Source: Firmicutes bacterium UBA4916
GTDB lineage: Bacteria > Bacillota > Clostridia > Tissierellales > Tepidimicrobiaceae
Reading direction: 5' to 3'
Assembly (NCBI GenBank): GCA_002398845.1
Contig: DHBY01000052.1
Span: forward strand, 13,751-77,750
DNA length: 64,000 nt
The notes beneath the pieces were generated by a model. It made no database searches and had not been told where the DNA came from. It worked only from the letters and a program-made list of their open reading frames with translations. Made by a program: the position numbers and the translations under genes. Below, piece by piece: positions 62,463 through 64,000 of the stretch. Position 1 is the first letter of the stretch. Every line of letters begins with the position of its first letter.

Positions 62463-63515
62463 CTATTCCATCTTCATACTTAATTGTATTGGATCTTCTG
62501 GATATATTAAATTTGAAAGGGTAAGTCCTATAAGCCTAACTTTTTTCTCCATTTTAAATTTTGAGAGAAGAATATGTTTACTAGTTGAAAAAATTGTTAT
62601 ATGGTCATTGGTAGGAATATTCAATGTCATGCTTCTTGTTTCTATAGAAAAATCATCATATTTTATTTTTACAGTAATTGTCTTTACTAAATAACCTTTT
62701 TTAATCAATTTATTAGATAGATTAATGGAATAAAGTTTAAGTTTATCAATTAAAATATTTACATCCCGAATATCCTCATGGAAGGTCTCTTCTTCACCTA
62801 TAGATTGATTTAAAATATGGTCCTCTATTGGTCTATAATCTAGGCCGAAAGAAAAATCATACAGCTCTTTTCCTCTTTTCCCAAATAAAGATATAAGGAC
62901 ATTTACATCATAATTTTGTATATCTTCAATATAATAAATACCTAGTTTATTTAATTCTCTTTCCATTTTAGGCCCTACGCCCCAAAGCTTTGTTACTGGA
63001 AGGGGCTTTAAAAGCTGAATAACTTCTCCCTTCTTTATAACGGTAAATCCATCTGGCTTTTCTATATCCGAAGCAAGCTTGGCTAAAAGTTTATTCATTG
63101 ATATGCCCACAGATGCAGTAAGCTCAAGTTCATTTTTAATATCTCTTTTTATGTTTTTTGCAATCATAATATAATCCTTATCTGTTACATCTAAAAATGC
63201 CTCATCTATAGAAATAGATTCTATGATACTTGAATATCTTCTAAATATATTATGTATTTCTTTGGAAGTTTCTTTGTATTTTTTCATGTTTACTGGTAAA
63301 TATATTCCATCTGGGCATAGTCTTTTTGCAAGCTTGCCTGGCATTGCCGAATGAATACCATATCTTCTAGCTTCGTAGGACGCAGTACATACTACCCCTC
63401 TATCACTAGCTCCCCCGATTATTACAGGCTTTCCCCTTAAACTCGGATTATCTCTTTGTTCAATAGATGCATAAAAAGCATCCATATCAACATGAATAAT
63501 GGCTCTATCTCCCAT
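62463..63515 (-). CDS. dinB: DNA polymerase IV (DinB, Y family)
   Basis: A 350-residue Y-family polymerase. It begins DRAIIHVDMDAFYASIEQRDNPSLRGKPVIIGG, has VCTASYEARRYGIHSAMP, the second metal site SISIDEAFLDVTDKD, the HhH fingers KLWGVGPKMERELNKLGI and a little-finger domain. It copies past damaged bases. The ATG lies seven bases behind AGGGTG. No obvious LexA-box was found upstream. Confidence 0.95.
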   Translation of the reverse strand: MGDRAIIHVDMDAFYASIEQRDNPSLRGKPVIIGGASDRGVVCTASYEARRYGIHSAMPGKLAKRLCPDGIYLPVNMKKYKETSKEIHNIFRRYSSIIESISIDEAFLDVTDKDYIMIAKNIKRDIKNELELTASVGISMNKLLAKLASDIEKPDGFTVIKKGEVIQLLKPLPVTKLWGVGPKMERELNKLGIYYIEDIQNYDVNVLISLFGKRGKELYDFSFGLDYRPIEDHILNQSIGEEETFHEDIRDVNILIDKLKLYSINLSNKLIKKGYLVKTITVKIKYDDFSIETRSMTLNIPTNDHITIFSTSKHILLSKFKMEKKVRLIGLTLSNLIYPEDPIQLSMKME

Positions 63516-63722
63516 TTGATTTCACCCTAACTAGATAATTTTCATTATTATTAAATTAATATTTAGGAATTATATTATATAACAATCTTCCACCTTATGA
63601 TAACCACCCCTGCATTTACTTTCTACAACCGTTATTTTAACTTTTGCCATATGTTTTCTTCCTAAGGTTGTTACTTACAGTGTTTTATTATTTTTAAGCT
63701 TTCTTTGATTATTTGGATATAG

Positions 63723-63744
63723 TCATGTCATTAAATTGACATGA
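63723..63744. promoter_or_regulatory. Palindromic site, possible operator
   Basis: Perfect arms TCATGTCA (63723-63730) and TGACATGA (63737-63744) with a six-base spacer, in the 297-base gap between dinB and the gene at the right edge. No T run follows on either strand. It could be a regulator binding site or a weak transcript end. Confidence 0.4.
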
Positions 63745-63812
63745 GGAGTTTTATTAAAAGTATAAATGATCTTTGTTTAGTATTTTATAAAGAATTATAA
63801 TAATATTTACAT

Positions 63813-64000
63813 TTACGATGTTAATATTATATCATACTTATGTATAATATCTAATGATGATTTAATCATGGTTTCCTTTTTATTGGTATCAAGTTTCTCG
63901 CTATTTAGAACTGAGAAAATTCCTCTCCAGTACCATAATTGAATATAAGTAAGAAGTTTTGATGTGTTTATTTTAAAAGCATTTTGAGAATATGTACAAA
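63813..64000 (-). CDS. C-terminal end of an unidentified gene, cut by the window edge
   Basis: An open frame enters from the right edge and ends with TAA at 63813-63815, giving the last 61 residues of a protein (for example NTSKLLTYIQLWYWRGIFSV and KKETMIKSSLDIIHKYDIIL). The composition, Lys- and Ile-rich with helical periodicity, is like that of real proteins in this genome. The family cannot be told from this end alone; a helical ligand domain of a small regulator is one option. Confidence 0.45.
   Translation of the reverse strand, partial: CTYSQNAFKINTSKLLTYIQLWYWRGIFSVLNSEKLDTNKKETMIKSSLDIIHKYDIILTS

Noticed and set aside
1..64000. CRISPR arrays, prophage or intact insertion sequences
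   Set aside because: No regularly spaced direct repeats, transposase or phage structural genes were seen on reading both strands.
1..64000. Further selenoprotein genes with in-frame TGA
   Set aside because: Recognised proteins other than SelD have their expected length and ends, so no second recoded TGA is supported; a systematic search was not possible.

Overview
The window reads as a chromosomal segment of an AT-rich (about 30% G+C by eye), endospore-forming, anaerobic member of the Firmicutes, most likely class Clostridia. The support is: sporulation genes (yqfC, yqfD, spoIIP, gpr, an alpha/beta-type SASP, a SpoIVFA-like protein), a complete Rnf ion-translocating ferredoxin:NAD oxidoreductase, a full bacterial selenocysteine system (selA, selB, selD, selC), and MinE together with a Bacillus-like gene order. 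An affiliation near the Tissierellales would fit, but this is inference. Nearly all genes lie on the minus strand; rpsT, the AlaX-type gene and a D-Ala-D-Ala carboxypeptidase are the plus-strand exceptions. Many genes start with GTG or TTG behind strong Shine-Dalgarno sequences, so several starts here are shorter than the longest open frame.

Regions 1-16 kb and 16-23 kb, on the minus strand, reproduce the Bacillus gpr-spoIIP-(yqxA position)-lepA-hemW-hrcA-grpE-dnaK-dnaJ-prmA-rsmE-mtaB-HIT-rpsU-yqeY-nfeD-floA-yqfC-yqfD block. comEC and holA lie upstream of it. A signal peptidase I gene is added between spoIIP and lepA. A perfect CIRCE operator sits in front of hrcA. Region 23-27.5 kb is more variable: an AlaX-like editing protein, an ATPase with two P-loops, a KdpD-like USP protein, an alpha/beta SASP, a holin-like membrane protein, a PepSY protein, and a REP/RAYT-like hairpin element.

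Region 27.7-33.7 kb is the selenocysteine locus: comEA, selD, selA, selB, a lone OmpR-type response regulator, and then selC (tRNA-Sec, UCA anticodon) under its own promoter. selD is itself a selenoprotein gene: its real start is 63 bases upstream of the apparent one, an in-frame UGA occupies the catalytic position (residue 14), and a stem-loop resembling a bacterial SECIS follows.

Region 33.8-48 kb holds dacF-like carboxypeptidase, ridA, rsfS, an LCP protein, yqeK, nadD, yhbY, obgE, rpmA, prp, rplU (with L21 leader), rng, a radical-SAM pair, a degenerate M23/SpoIVFA-like protein, apbE and minEDC. Region 48-57 kb holds the cell-shape cluster mrdA, mreD, mreC, mreB with radC and maf, then a Gx transporter and a NusG-II-domain protein. 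Region 57-62 kb is the rnfCDGEAB operon; its flavinylation enzyme ApbE is encoded 10 kb away. dinB and the C-terminal end of an unidentified gene close the window.

The most noteworthy items are the recoded selD that is easily misannotated, the response regulator built into the sel operon, the REP-like hairpin element, the SpoIVFA-like protein without an adjacent SpoIVFB, and two or three very small genes. I found no CRISPR array, prophage, intact insertion sequence, or convincing new defence system.
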